A stretch of 64,000 nt of DNA, taken from NCBI GenBank assembly GCA_026419835.1, contig JAOAKQ010000002.1, forward strand, positions 1 through 64,000, in the 5' to 3' direction. Below are positions 7,879-16,636 of this stretch, one piece after another (position 1 is the stretch's first letter; each line of letters opens with the position of its first letter). The notes beneath the pieces are model-generated. The model was not told the origin of the DNA, ran no database searches, and worked only from the letters and a program-made list of their open reading frames with translations. The position numbers and the translations under genes were made by a program. Source of the stretch: Sulfolobales archaeon (lineage in GTDB: Archaea; Thermoproteota; Thermoprotei_A; Sulfolobales; NBVN01).

Positions 7879-8929
7879 CTACGACGACGATATCTCTAAA
7901 GCAGGGGTTACAACACCGGTAGTTGGCTACTCGAATCTAGTCGACGCCGCTCTTAAATTCGGAAGTGTCTTTCCGGACGACTCAGACCTCAACGTTCTCT
8001 TCCACGCTCTCCACTTGTACAAAGAGCTTAAAGAAGGAGAATACGAACCTGAGGTAGCTCTAATCTCGGGTAGTAGTGAGAGTCATGTTGAAGCCGGTAG
8101 AAAACTCCGGGACCAGCTTTCTTTCGTACTTAAGCAAGTGAACGTAGGTGACGTAGTTCTCGTTCTAGATAGCGTTGAAGATGAGCTGGTCATTCCGGTG
8201 GTTCAGAATCAGGCTAATCTAATAGCCATTGAGAGAGTTGTAGTGGAGCAGCTTAGAGGTATTGAAGAAACCTACGTTCTCATAGGGAAGTACTTGAGGA
8301 AAGCTATCGAAGACCCGAAGTATTCGAAGATCTTCTTCGGTCTACCCGGTCTTCTCTTCCTAGTATACGCTCTAATAAGTGCTTCACCCTATGCTAAGTA
8401 TGCGTGGGAGATCACGCTGGTATTTCTCGGAATCTTCATGATATTGAAAGGATTTCACGTTCCGGAGTTCATATCGAAGAAGTGGTACTCCTCTTCTATA
8501 TATAGAGTAACCGCAGTTCTATCACTAGCATCGATATCTATCGGAACGGCCTTCCTCGTTGGAGCTCTAGTAGCTAGAAACTTCTCAGCCGACCTGAGGT
8601 CTATCAGCACTTACGTAAAGACGTTTCTACCGTTTCTAACCCTTTCACTAGTAGTACTCCACACCGGTAGGTTAACGAGTAGACTGCTTAGAAGAAGCTT
8701 GAGAGCTTGGCGTGATGTTGTTGCGGTATTGTTCATCGTAGCGGTATCTCTCTACGTAAACAATGTCGTAGATATCGTAATGAACTACCCGGAGCTAGAT
8801 ATCTTAGCGATACTCTACGACTTGAAAGTAATTAACGTAGTTGCCGTAATCTCGCTATCTCTAGTAGCTGTCTATGTTATGTTGAGCTATGTTGAAAGGT
8901 ACGTACTTGGCTACGCGAAGAGAACTTAA
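7850..8929 (+). CDS. DUF373 family membrane protein
   Basis: This protein of about 359 residues belongs to the archaeal family DUF373, whose function is unknown. The N-terminal soluble domain carries the family signature: VLAVDYDDDISKAGVTTPVVG, then a conserved PDDSDLN motif and an SGSSESHVEAGRKL block. The second half is membrane-bound, with about six to seven helices between roughly residues 165 and 355. I prefer ATG at 7850; an in-frame TTG at 7838 would add four residues. The gene starts inside the coiled-coil gene. Its 3' end overlaps the convergent COG1395 gene by 53 nt. Confidence 0.8.
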   Translation: MRKVLVLAVDYDDDISKAGVTTPVVGYSNLVDAALKFGSVFPDDSDLNVLFHALHLYKELKEGEYEPEVALISGSSESHVEAGRKLRDQLSFVLKQVNVGDVVLVLDSVEDELVIPVVQNQANLIAIERVVVEQLRGIEETYVLIGKYLRKAIEDPKYSKIFFGLPGLLFLVYALISASPYAKYAWEITLVFLGIFMILKGFHVPEFISKKWYSSSIYRVTAVLSLASISIGTAFLVGALVARNFSADLRSISTYVKTFLPFLTLSLVVLHTGRLTSRLLRRSLRAWRDVVAVLFIVAVSLYVNNVVDIVMNYPELDILAILYDLKVINVVAVISLSLVAVYVMLSYVERYVLGYAKRT

Positions 8930-9860
8930 CGTGGCGACTTACCTCTTCTCCGATATCACTTACAATTTCTTTTTTCAGTAGTTCGAGAGATGGCTGGTCT
9001 GGAACTACCACCTCCACGGAAGCACCGAATTCTCTAGCTAGACGTAGAGCGTTCTCTATTTTAGTTTTAACATACTTTATAGACCGGGTTCTACTGAAGT
9101 CTACGTAGAATCTGAGAGAGCGAACTCCTTCGAACGACGCTTCCCTTATAACCACATCTACAGCGGTCTTATTTAGACTGTAGACTAGAGTTCCTGTATC
9201 CATCTCTCTTACTAGAGACTGTGGTGGGTTCTTCCTCCTAAATATCTCTCTTAGGTGACCGTAGTTTATGGAGAGAATCATTTCGGGACCGTACTCAGAT
9301 ACGAGTCTCTCCGCTCTGTCGATACTTACGAGTCCAAGGCCCTTCAAGCAGCTCTCAACACTCTTCTTACTGAGCCCCAGCGCGTTAGATACATCCGATA
9401 CTCTCAGACTACCTTGACTAATCTCTCTCTCAATGAGCTTAGAGTTTAGAGCTACGTAAAGCTCGTTGCGTCTATAGATCGTAATGAGCTCGCGCTCCTT
9501 CACGACATTCTCCAAGGTCCTCTCGTTACTTACGAAGATCTTTCCGTAGTCGAAGACTATGTTATCATACAGCTCGTCGTCTATAGCTACCGGAACGCCG
9601 TCTACGGCATCAGCAAACTTAGCTAAGTCGTTCTCCACTTCATCACTAATACTAAAGCCCCTACTGGAACCAACTCTAACTACTAAGCTCTCTCTACTAC
9701 CGAACTGCTGCGCCTCTCTATCTCTAGTGCGCTCTCCAATAGTCGCTACGAAATCTATAGACCTCTCTCTGTAGTTAATCGGGTAGTCCAGCTCAACTAC
9801 GCTACCAGCTACTTCTCTCAGTATATCCCTCACTCTTCTAGAGACCGAACCTGCGCCCAT
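8877..9860 (-). CDS. predicted HTH transcriptional regulator, COG1395-like
   Basis: This 327-residue protein has the layout of the archaeal COG1395 family of putative HTH regulators: an N-terminal nuclease-fold-like domain (about residues 1-120, including GVPVAIDDELYDNIVFDYGKIFVS), a helix-turn-helix (about 130-180, SLRVSDVSNALGLSKKSVESC) and a C-terminal alpha/beta domain. The DNA targets are unknown. The start is ATG at 9860 from a divergent promoter shared with rpiA. The last 53 nt overlap the convergent DUF373 gene. The family call rests on domain order and the LYVALN-HTH transition rather than on catalytic residues. Confidence 0.65.
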   Translation of the reverse strand: MGAGSVSRRVRDILREVAGSVVELDYPINYRERSIDFVATIGERTRDREAQQFGSRESLVVRVGSSRGFSISDEVENDLAKFADAVDGVPVAIDDELYDNIVFDYGKIFVSNERTLENVVKERELITIYRRNELYVALNSKLIEREISQGSLRVSDVSNALGLSKKSVESCLKGLGLVSIDRAERLVSEYGPEMILSINYGHLREIFRRKNPPQSLVREMDTGTLVYSLNKTAVDVVIREASFEGVRSLRFYVDFSRTRSIKYVKTKIENALRLAREFGASVEVVVPDQPSLELLKKEIVSDIGEEVSRHVKFSSRSQVRTFQHSST

Positions 9861-9883
9861 CTAAGACGAATTCTTTTGAAGAA

Positions 9884-9895
9884 GTAATAAACGTT
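9884..9895. promoter_or_regulatory. shared divergent TATA region
   Basis: GTAATAAACGTTT sits about 25-30 nt from both the ATG at 9919 (plus strand) and the ATG at 9860 (minus strand). A/T-rich boxes on both strands could serve rpiA and the COG1395 regulator, giving near-leaderless transcripts. Confidence 0.4.
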
Positions 9896-9918
9896 TACAC
9901 ATCCAGTGTACCCCCTCA

Positions 9919-10659
9919 ATGACGTCAACTCAATTTATTCTCAGCAGATCTCCGGTTATGGGAATATGGTTGAGTGAGGAAGTTGATGTTGCTAGAAGGT
10001 CTGCGTCTACTAGAGTACTGGAGTACCTAGATGCTGCTGAAGTAGTTGGGCTGGGAACTGGCTCGACAATCGGGGTATTTCTAAAAACCGCTTACGATAA
10101 GCTAGCTAGAAAAACACTCGTCGCTTCATCAATAGACACGGTTCTAACGGCCAGGTCCCTCGGCTTAAAGCTCGTAGAACCTCTCGCAGTCGATAGTCTA
10201 GACCTGTACGTAGATTCGGCAGACGAGGTAGACCCTCTCGGAAGAATGGTGAAGGGGGGTGGGGGTGCTATGACTATGGAGAAGGTACTCGCTTCCGCAG
10301 CTAAGCTCAGGGTATTCATAGTTGACGAGCTGAAGTTAGTTCCTAGGATCCCCCATAGAAGTCCCGTACCGGTGGAGGTAGTTCCTCAAGCAATTAGCAT
10401 AGTTAGAAAGAAGATTGAGAGCGCCGGATTTATGTGCCGCCTCAGAGTTCCCGGAGGTAAGAGAACCCCGGTGATTACCGACATAGGTGGGGCTATAGTC
10501 GATGTAGAACCACCTAAACAATGGGAACCGGAAGACATTGCGAAGTTCCTGGAGAGCGTACCCGGCGTAATCGAGCACGGAATTTTCGTGAACTACGTAG
10601 ATATCCTAGTTATCGGTAGACTCAGCGGTAGAGTAGAGGTAGTATCGTACAGGAGGTAG
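9919..10659 (+). CDS. rpiA: ribose-5-phosphate isomerase A
   Basis: This enzyme interconverts ribose-5-phosphate and ribulose-5-phosphate. Diagnostic blocks are GLGTGST (about residues 40-46, phosphate binding), DLYVDSADEVDP with the catalytic acidic residues, KGGGGAMTMEKVLASAA with the active-site Lys, and HGIFV near the end. It is 246 residues, near the usual 225-235. The ATG at 9919 adds about 13 residues before a second in-frame ATG at 9958, so the start could be later, although the TATA box at 9884 favours the first. It stands alone between two minus-strand genes. Confidence 0.93.
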   Translation: MTSTQFILSRSPVMGIWLSEEVDVARRSASTRVLEYLDAAEVVGLGTGSTIGVFLKTAYDKLARKTLVASSIDTVLTARSLGLKLVEPLAVDSLDLYVDSADEVDPLGRMVKGGGGAMTMEKVLASAAKLRVFIVDELKLVPRIPHRSPVPVEVVPQAISIVRKKIESAGFMCRLRVPGGKRTPVITDIGGAIVDVEPPKQWEPEDIAKFLESVPGVIEHGIFVNYVDILVIGRLSGRVEVVSYRR

Positions 10660-10683
10660 TTAGAGCTACACAGAAACGTGGAA

Positions 10684-11493
10684 CTACTGCGCTAAACCCA
10701 TATCCAGCGGACTGTAGTAGTAGACTATCTCTCCATCCAGATAGTCTCTAATGACCTTCTTAGAAGCTTCGAATAGGTCCAGCCCCCCTCCTCTAATCCA
10801 CCCCCTCAACCTAGCAACTCCAGCTATGATTTCGTGCGGATCCTCGGACTCTACACCGTATGCTTCTAGAAACGCTCTCCTATTGTACTTCAAGACCTTT
10901 AGTATTAGGTCCACAGCCACCTTCTCCGGGTTCTCGAGCTCGTCTATAGGCTTAGACCTTATGACAGACTCCACATCGCCACCCTCGGGAGGGACTATAC
11001 CAGGAGTGTCGATTAGGTAGATCCCCTCCCCGATTTTGAATAGCTTAGCTCTAAAGGTGTAGCCGGGGGACCCTGGGTAGGGTGACGTAGGTGTGGAGTG
11101 CCTTCCCTTAAGAACGTTTACTAGAGTAGACTTACCTACCTTGGGTAGTCCGAATACGGATACTACGACCCTACTTCTCTTCTCGCCTGGCTTTCCGGCT
11201 ACTCTCTTTATAGTTTCTCTCAGGATGCGCGTACCCAGTCTACTGCGAGCTGATACGTAAACAGCTTCGTACCCGAGCACCTTCTTAAAGTACTCCTTCC
11301 ACTCTTCGCATACCTCCTTCGGAACTAGGTCGGCCTTGTTGATGACTACTACGAGAGGCTTGCCGAGACTGGAAACTATCTTCTCGAACTTCGTACTTCT
11401 AGTATTGAGAGGGTCTCGAGAATCTGTGAGCTCTAGCACTACGTGAGATAGCTCCACGAGTTCTCTAACGAGCTTCCAGCTAGCGAACCTCAT
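10684..11493 (-). CDS. circularly permuted GTPase, YlqF/YawG/MTG family
   Basis: This 269-residue GTPase shows the permuted motif order G4-G5-G1-G3. NKAD is at residues 52-55, SARSRLG near 83, the P-loop GLPKVGKST near 114, and DTPG near 155. Proteins of this group (RbgA, YawG, Lsg1-like) assist assembly of the large ribosomal subunit. The C-terminal tail carries a helical domain with RGWIRGGGLDLFEASK, common in archaeal members. The ATG at 11493 directly precedes the permuted domain. It ends 24 nt from the convergent rpiA gene. The family is certain, the exact ribosomal step inferred. Confidence 0.88.
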   Translation of the reverse strand: MRFASWKLVRELVELSHVVLELTDSRDPLNTRSTKFEKIVSSLGKPLVVVINKADLVPKEVCEEWKEYFKKVLGYEAVYVSARSRLGTRILRETIKRVAGKPGEKRSRVVVSVFGLPKVGKSTLVNVLKGRHSTPTSPYPGSPGYTFRAKLFKIGEGIYLIDTPGIVPPEGGDVESVIRSKPIDELENPEKVAVDLILKVLKYNRRAFLEAYGVESEDPHEIIAGVARLRGWIRGGGLDLFEASKKVIRDYLDGEIVYYYSPLDMGLAQ

Positions 11494-11533
11494 CTAAACT
11501 ACCCCTACATAGAGGTAGGGGCTTAAGGAAGTC

Positions 11534-11842
11534 CTACGTCTTGCTTCTATGCCTAGCGATAGTGTCCTCACTGATAATCCACACGTTACCCGGGCTACAT
11601 TTAACACTAGCGAACTCGCTCTCGAAGAACTCGCGGTTTAGTACGCACGTAAGAAATCCATGACCGAACTGGTCGAGTAGCTCTAGCTTAACCGAGCTCT
11701 CGACTTCAACAATCTTAACCTCCTTGGGAGCTCTAGCGAGTCCAGATACTATCATATAGAATCTTCTCCCACCTAGAAGAACGGATAGAAGAGCGTCGAA
11801 TCTGTTATCGCACGTCTTAAGTACTCGTTGAACTTCGCTCAC
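11534..11842 (-). CDS. small protein of unknown function
   Basis: This 102-residue protein is not recognised. It is predicted soluble, alpha/beta, without clear motifs; three cysteines are scattered (C11, C66, C81). The start is GTG at 11842, with a GTAGGTG ribosome-binding-like sequence just before it and a T-rich TATA candidate (TTTTTTAG) about 26-34 nt upstream near 11868-11876. These upstream signals and normal codon usage support a real gene. It is 40 nt upstream of the GTPase gene and may be co-transcribed with it. Confidence 0.55.
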   Translation of the reverse strand: MSEVQRVLKTCDNRFDALLSVLLGGRRFYMIVSGLARAPKEVKIVEVESSVKLELLDQFGHGFLTCVLNREFFESEFASVKCSPGNVWIISEDTIARHRSKT

Positions 11843-12001
11843 ACCTACCCTTATCTACGTTCTTACGTACACTAAAAAACTTTGGAGAAGCTCGCTCGAG
11901 AACTGCCGTATTAGAGTCACTCACGGCTTCGCGTAGGTGTACCGCGGGTATTTGATGGATCAGAGTAATATTGCTAGATAGAGCTCGTACCGTAGAGACC
12001 G

Positions 12002-13171
12002 ATGGGCTATCTCAACTACGATACTCAGCTACTCGAGTCACTGCGGAGAGTGTATGGGCAGAGCCTCGAGCTGCTTCTAGAGAGCTTGAAGTACCCCGGG
12101 AGTAGGATGTACGTTAGAGTAAACACCATGAAGACAGAGCCGGGCGCTCTCGTAGATAGACTTCGAGAAAGAGGTATCGAGGTCTTTCGGGATGAGGAAC
12201 TAGCTGAAGCCGTATACTTCAGAGTTGAAGGACCGTTCACGGTATCCACTAGAGATAGAGTCGTCGTGGCGGTGAAGGAAGCTGCCGAGTCAGTAGCTCT
12301 CGGAGCTAACCTATACGCACCGGGCGTTCTGAAGTGCTACAACGTAAAGAAGGGTGATGAGGTAACGGTAGTTACGAAATCCGGGATCCCGGTAGCTGAG
12401 GGTGTTGTTGTGAGGGACTGCCACGAAGCTAAGAGCAGCGGTCGCGGCTTAGTCGTCGAAGTGCACAGATCTCTCTACAGAGCCACTAGAATTAGGGAAC
12501 TCCCGGAGTTCGCTGAGGGGTTGATATACCCGCAGAGTCTTCCAGCTATGTACGTAGCTAGACAGCTAGAGCTGAAGCCTGGTGAAGTCGTGGTAGATCT
12601 CTGCGCATCTCCCGGCGGAAAGACCGGGCACGTGGTAGAGCTATCGCGCGGGAGGGTCGCGGTGGTAGCTTTCGATAGATCTAGGAGTAAGGTAGATAGA
12701 ATGAGGGAGGAACTCTCGAGGTTAGGTCACGCACGGTACGTACAAGCTTGGGTAGCCGACTCGAGGTACGTCCACTTAGACTACCCGTGGCTAAGGGCTG
12801 ATGAAGTAATCGTAGACCCGCCGTGCTCCGCTCTAGGAGTGAGACCCAAGCTAGAGGATAGAAAGAAGTATGAGGAGGTTCTAGCACTTAAGAAGTACCA
12901 GCTCCAGTTTCTGAAAGCGGCTTCGAGGATCGTTAAGCCCGGAGGATCTATAGTCTACTCAACCTGCACGGTCACTTTAGAGGAAAACGAGGAAGTCGTC
13001 GAGGAACTACTGAATGAGGAGCCTTGTCTAGATGTCAATGAAGTCCGCGTTGAGAGAGCCTCCAGGAGTGCCTACGGGAAGTTTAAAGATGTCTTCACCC
13101 GCTTTCACCCACACGTACACGATACCCCGGGATATTTCATAGCTAAAATCGCTAGGAAGTTGAGCTGCTGA
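12002..13171 (+). CDS. NSUN-type RNA cytosine-C5 methyltransferase with PUA domain
   Basis: This 389-residue protein transfers a methyl group from SAM to C5 of cytosine in tRNA or rRNA. The N-terminal domain is interrupted by a PUA RNA-binding domain (about residues 78-160), the layout of NSUN6-like and archaeal Trm4-like enzymes. The Rossmann domain starts at VVDLCASPGGKTGHV near 200. Both catalytic cysteines are present: DPPCSALG (motif IV) and YSTCTVT (motif VI). A NSUN6-like role on the acceptor end of tRNA is possible but inferred. The ATG is at 12002. A second NSUN-type gene lies at 42905-44077. Confidence 0.88.
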   Translation: MGYLNYDTQLLESLRRVYGQSLELLLESLKYPGSRMYVRVNTMKTEPGALVDRLRERGIEVFRDEELAEAVYFRVEGPFTVSTRDRVVVAVKEAAESVALGANLYAPGVLKCYNVKKGDEVTVVTKSGIPVAEGVVVRDCHEAKSSGRGLVVEVHRSLYRATRIRELPEFAEGLIYPQSLPAMYVARQLELKPGEVVVDLCASPGGKTGHVVELSRGRVAVVAFDRSRSKVDRMREELSRLGHARYVQAWVADSRYVHLDYPWLRADEVIVDPPCSALGVRPKLEDRKKYEEVLALKKYQLQFLKAASRIVKPGGSIVYSTCTVTLEENEEVVEELLNEEPCLDVNEVRVERASRSAYGKFKDVFTRFHPHVHDTPGYFIAKIARKLSC

Positions 13172-13300
13172 ACGAGCTACGCAGACCTCCACGCTTCGGA
13201 GATCGGTGATCTTCATGTAGGGTCAGAAACACGAGCCTACATCAACACTCAGACGGCAGACTGTCTTCATCCTAGTACTACTGTCTTTCCGAGCTATTAA

Positions 13301-13324
13301 CTACCTCGATATCTGCAGAGGTAG
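13301..13324. repeat. inverted repeat in convergent spacer
   Basis: CTACCTC at 13301-13307 pairs perfectly with GAGGTAG at 13318-13324 around a 10-nt loop. The spacer 13172-13408 lies between two converging 3' ends (the PUA-NSUN gene and UPF0282), so a 3'-end or processing role is the simplest reading. I see nothing else in the spacer. Confidence 0.35.
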
Positions 13325-13408
13325 TGGCATTCCTAGTCGATATCCCGACCGCACCACCTCGACGTCATCGAGTAAGCAAAAACTGCGAAGGGGATTGGCG
13401 CTCTGCGG

Positions 13409-14221
13409 TCACTCCTCTCTAGAAGTCCTGTAAAGCTCACCTCTCCTAGCTTCGAGTAGATTCGGTTCTAATCCCAGAAACTCAGCCGCCGATATTGGCT
13501 TCCTACTCGAGAGCTCGGAGATCTCTCTAAATAGCTTGACGTAGTTTAGATCTCTCATCAGGTGGTGGTCCACGATGAGGGTTTCAACGCATTTAGATAG
13601 CTTAGCTAAGTTTTCTCTAGCTATTCGAACCTCTCTCGGAGTGTAGGCTCTTCCAACTAGGTAAGTCGGGGGACCGTCAATTATTGATACCCTAGAACCG
13701 CACGCGAACTCAACTACGTAATCTTCCAGAGGTCCCTCTACATCAGACGAGAAACTGAGCGCATCCCCGCCGTCTTCAATTCTAGCCATAACTACGTATC
13801 CGAGTCTAGCGCTGCTTCCGTGGGGCACCGGGTTCGAGAAGACTATCCTGGTAGTACCGAGTTCAAACGTTCTGCCATCAGCTACCTGAACTCTGGCTCC
13901 AGCGCTCCTCACCATCTTCAGAAACTTGGAAGCTCTAATCCTCTGGGAGATGTTTATGTTCTCTACGGGGTCTTTGATTAGCAGGGTCTTCGAAGAATAC
14001 CTCTCAGCGGGAATTCTGTACCCGGGGTCGTGGTGGTCGTAGTGGTAGTGTGTCACTATGATCACATCTACGTCCGCCAACAAACTCTCTATCCTAGAGA
14101 CGGAGCTCTCCAACTGCCTCAGCTCTAGTTCGTGAGGTGGGAGACCGTACCTGACTGGTGCTAGAGCCGCCGAGGGGTCTATGAATATTCTCACACTTCT
14201 AGTAGACACTACCGTAGCCAT
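13409..14221 (-). CDS. UPF0282 family metallo-beta-lactamase-fold hydrolase (5' frameshift?)
   Basis: This archaeal metallo-beta-lactamase-fold protein of family UPF0282 has function unknown. The metal motif is THYHYDHHD near residues 56-64, with SSDVEGP near 155 and DHHLM near 215 as later ligands. The ATG at 14221 gives 270 residues, but the family N-terminus continues upstream: the same frame reads IEVVPVAFDSLGVRS directly before this Met, with no start codon. A GTG at 14274 would supply M-R-K in front of it if the AAAA run at 14269-14266 (minus strand) had one more A. So this is either a one-base indel, a slippery site or an unusual start. It is divergent from the M42 gene. Confidence 0.8.
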   Translation of the reverse strand: MATVVSTRSVRIFIDPSAALAPVRYGLPPHELELRQLESSVSRIESLLADVDVIIVTHYHYDHHDPGYRIPAERYSSKTLLIKDPVENINISQRIRASKFLKMVRSAGARVQVADGRTFELGTTRIVFSNPVPHGSSARLGYVVMARIEDGGDALSFSSDVEGPLEDYVVEFACGSRVSIIDGPPTYLVGRAYTPREVRIARENLAKLSKCVETLIVDHHLMRDLNYVKLFREISELSSRKPISAAEFLGLEPNLLEARRGELYRTSREE

Positions 14222-14290
14222 AGACCTAACTCCGAGACTATCGAAGGCTACCGGAACTACCTCGATTTTCTCACAGAAACTACTACGTGG

Positions 14291-14300
14291 TAAAATTATT
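14291..14300. promoter_or_regulatory. bidirectional TATA-like box
   Basis: TAAAATTATT lies about 20 nt from the GTG at 14274 on the minus strand (AATAATTTTA) and about 40 nt before the ATG at 14334 on the plus strand. It could drive a leaderless UPF0282 transcript starting near 14274 and a short-leader M42 peptidase transcript. Confidence 0.35.
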
Positions 14301-14333
14301 AACTCCGGGGTATATGTGCAGAGGGTTAAGTCT

Positions 14334-15446
14334 ATGTACGAGATAACTAAGGAAGGAGTTTTCCAGCTGCTTAAGAAGCTCTCGGAGGCTATAGGCCCCT
14401 CCGGATTCGAAGACCCGATCCGCGAGATAGTTATCGAGGAGTTGAAGCCCTACGCTGACTCTATGTGGGTCGACTCCCTAGGTAACGTGATTGCCGTTAA
14501 GAAGGGTTCTAGGGGTAGCGGTAGGTTAATGCTCGCTGGGCACATGGACGAGATAGGCCTCATAGTGAGCCACGTAGACCAGAAGGGGTTCCTGAGATTC
14601 CAGCCCATAGGCGGGATATCGGAGAGAGTTCTACTAGGTCAGAGAGTAGTCATCAGAACACGTGAAGGAAGAGTTGTGAGGGGTGTCATCGGGAGTAGGC
14701 CTCCGCACATAATGAAGCCGGAGGAACTCAAGCAAATCCCCGAAATTAAGGATATGTACGTAGATGTTGGTGCTTCGAGTAGAGAAGAAGTGGAGAAGAT
14801 GGGGGTTCTAGTCGGCTCTATAGCTGTATTTGAGAGAGACCTATCCTTCGTAGGAGGGTCCTCGGACGTAGTTACCGGGAAGGCCCTAGACGATAGAGTA
14901 GGTCTCGCAGCTATGGTTGAAGCGTTTAAAGCCGTTGACGGGAATGAAGTGGATGTCTACGCTGTAGCAACAGTTCAGGAGGAGGTAGGTCTTAAGGGCG
15001 CTAGAGTAGCTGCCTACTCGATAACTCCCGACGTAGCTCTAGCACTAGACGTTACTATAGCTAGCGACGTAGCCGGTGTCCCGGAGCAGGAGTGGATTAC
15101 TCAACTAGGGAAGGGACCGGCGATAAAGGTAGTCGACGGGAGGGCCGCCACTGGACTCATAGCCCACCCAGTAGTTCGAGATAAGCTAATAGAGATCGCT
15201 AGGCAGTACAACATACCTCACCAAGTTGAGGTAGCTCCCGGCGGTACTACGGATGCCTCAATTATAGCACTAAACAAGGAGGGGGTTCCAGCAGCGACAG
15301 TATCAATACCTTCTAGGTACATACACTCACCAGTCGAGATCGTGCACCTAGGCGACCTGGTGAACGCCTCTAAGCTAGCGGCACTCTTCTCCTCGAAGAT
15401 AACTTCGGAGTGGGCTCTATCGATATCCAGGAGGGTCATCAAGTGA
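14334..15446 (+). CDS. M42 family aminopeptidase (TET-like)
   Basis: This is a metallo-aminopeptidase of family M42 (about 370 residues), which forms tetrahedral dodecamers that trim peptides. Conserved blocks are GPSGFEDPIREIV, LAGHMDEIGLIVSHVD (first metal His), GKALDDRVG (bridging Asp), TVQEEVGLKGA (catalytic Glu) and ALDVT, then SRYIHSPVEI (last metal His). I choose ATG at 14334, after a GAGGG ribosome-binding sequence. GTG at 14315 and an ATG at 14181 are possible upstream but would put untypical residues before the first helix. The next gene overlaps its stop. It probably works with other peptidases in peptide use. Confidence 0.9.
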   Translation: MYEITKEGVFQLLKKLSEAIGPSGFEDPIREIVIEELKPYADSMWVDSLGNVIAVKKGSRGSGRLMLAGHMDEIGLIVSHVDQKGFLRFQPIGGISERVLLGQRVVIRTREGRVVRGVIGSRPPHIMKPEELKQIPEIKDMYVDVGASSREEVEKMGVLVGSIAVFERDLSFVGGSSDVVTGKALDDRVGLAAMVEAFKAVDGNEVDVYAVATVQEEVGLKGARVAAYSITPDVALALDVTIASDVAGVPEQEWITQLGKGPAIKVVDGRAATGLIAHPVVRDKLIEIARQYNIPHQVEVAPGGTTDASIIALNKEGVPAATVSIPSRYIHSPVEIVHLGDLVNASKLAALFSSKITSEWALSISRRVIK

Positions 15447-15781
15447 GTGAAAGTAGGGAGATCGGAATAGAGGAGTTCTCCAGAGTAGACCTTAGAGTAG
15501 GTGTAGTTAAGAAAGCTGAGAAGATCCCTGGCTCCAGGAAGTTACTGAAGCTCCTAGTAGACCTGGGGAGTGAGGAGAGGCAGCTACTGGCTGGAATAGC
15601 TGAGTGGTACAACCCCGACGAACTAGTAGGTAAGCAGGTTGTTGTAGTAGCTAATCTAAAACCAAAGAAGATCATGGGCTACGTATCTCATGGAATGGTT
15701 CTAGCCACCTGCGACGAGAACTCCAAACCGGTTCTAATAACTACTTCAGAACCAGTGCGCCCTGGAGCAAAAGTCTGCTGA
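15443..15781 (+). CDS. tRNA-binding (EMAPII/MetRS C-terminal-like) domain protein
   Basis: This 112-residue OB-fold protein is of the tRNA-binding domain family found at the C-terminus of methionyl-tRNA synthetase, in Trbp111, Arc1p and CsaA. The signature runs from FSRVDLRVGVVKKAEKIPGS to KQVVVVANLKPKKIMGYVSHGMVLA. In archaea the stand-alone form can assist MetRS in trans; here no metG is nearby, so the partner is inferred. I choose GTG at 15443, overlapping the M42 stop by 4 nt, because GGAGG lies 8 nt before it at 15430-15434. Confidence 0.85.
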   Translation: MSESREIGIEEFSRVDLRVGVVKKAEKIPGSRKLLKLLVDLGSEERQLLAGIAEWYNPDELVGKQVVVVANLKPKKIMGYVSHGMVLATCDENSKPVLITTSEPVRPGAKVC

Positions 15782-15825
15782 GAGTACCGGGTCTCACCTA
15801 GAAGTATAAGTCTCAGCCTGCGGGG

Positions 15826-16635
15826 GTGGTTAAGTCGGTTTTCACACATCAGCACGCGGCACTCCTAGTAGTTCTCGCAGTTGTAGCGCAGAACTTTAGT
15901 GTAGAGGCTGCGGCTACATGCTACGTTCAGGGTTCTCTAGCTACAGTATCCACTAGACTCTACGTAGAGTCCGAGTACATCACCATACCGGCTATAGGTA
16001 GGGTTCTAGCTATAGTGAACGCATCAAGGAACACCTTCGTTAGCTACCAGAGTAACTACTTAGAGGTGCTAGTACTTAATCCCCCAGCAAATATATCGGT
16101 CACGTACCTAACGGAGCTATTTGAGTATCGGGACGGTGAGTACTATACTGAGTTCTACAATCCCTACAGAACTCTCGCGGTGTACCTACCACTAAACTCC
16201 GTGGTAGTAGAAGTCTCGAATTTAACCCACTTCCGAAAAACTGGAGAGTACTACGAGCTGGTCTTTTCGGAAGGTCGCGTAAGGCTGGTTTATCTCTCAG
16301 TAGAACCGGGAGTTAGTGAGGTAGCCGGGTTTAGCTGGATTTGGATAGCTGTCGGTACTGGAGCCGCAGCTGCTGGCGGTGCTCTAGCTTACTATGTCTT
16401 AGTTAAGCGAAGAAGAGAGATCAGGAGGCTCGAAGTTCTAGACGACAGAGATAGAGCAATAATTAGCGCGCTAAAGTCGGGTCCTATGACGCCGCAGGAA
16501 CTCATAGAGCTTACGGATATATCTAAAGCAACTTTCTACAGAAGGATTAAGAGACTCATTTCTATGGGTTACGTAGAGCAGGTTAAGAAGGAAGGTAAGG
16601 TGTACTACAGACTAAGGAAGGGGAGCGGTAGCTAG
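15826..16635 (+). CDS. membrane-anchored winged-HTH protein with extracytoplasmic domain
   Basis: This 269-residue protein starts with a signal-peptide-like hydrophobic segment (about residues 8-28), followed by a roughly 150-residue beta-rich domain outside the cell with several NxS/T sites. One transmembrane helix follows (about 172-192, ending in VKRRREIRR). The cytoplasmic C-terminal winged helix (about 205-265) contains DRAIISALKSGPMTPQELIE, then SKATFYRRIKRLISMGYVEQ. The layout suggests a one-component sensor regulator tethered in the membrane; ligand and targets are unknown. It ends one base from the stop of the convergent site-2 protease gene, which may be meaningful. The start is GTG at 15826. 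Confidence 0.75.
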   Translation: MVKSVFTHQHAALLVVLAVVAQNFSVEAAATCYVQGSLATVSTRLYVESEYITIPAIGRVLAIVNASRNTFVSYQSNYLEVLVLNPPANISVTYLTELFEYRDGEYYTEFYNPYRTLAVYLPLNSVVVEVSNLTHFRKTGEYYELVFSEGRVRLVYLSVEPGVSEVAGFSWIWIAVGTGAAAAGGALAYYVLVKRRREIRRLEVLDDRDRAIISALKSGPMTPQELIELTDISKATFYRRIKRLISMGYVEQVKKEGKVYYRLRKGSGS

Positions 16636-16636
16636 C

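Noticed and set aside
13172-13408. C/D box small RNA in the convergent spacer
   Set aside because: CGATGAC and CTGA-like words on the minus strand are too far apart, and the boxes are not well formed.
14181-14333. Long N-terminal extension of the M42 peptidase
   Set aside because: It overlaps the 5' end of the UPF0282 gene, contains nothing like an M42 N-terminus, and lies before the promoter.
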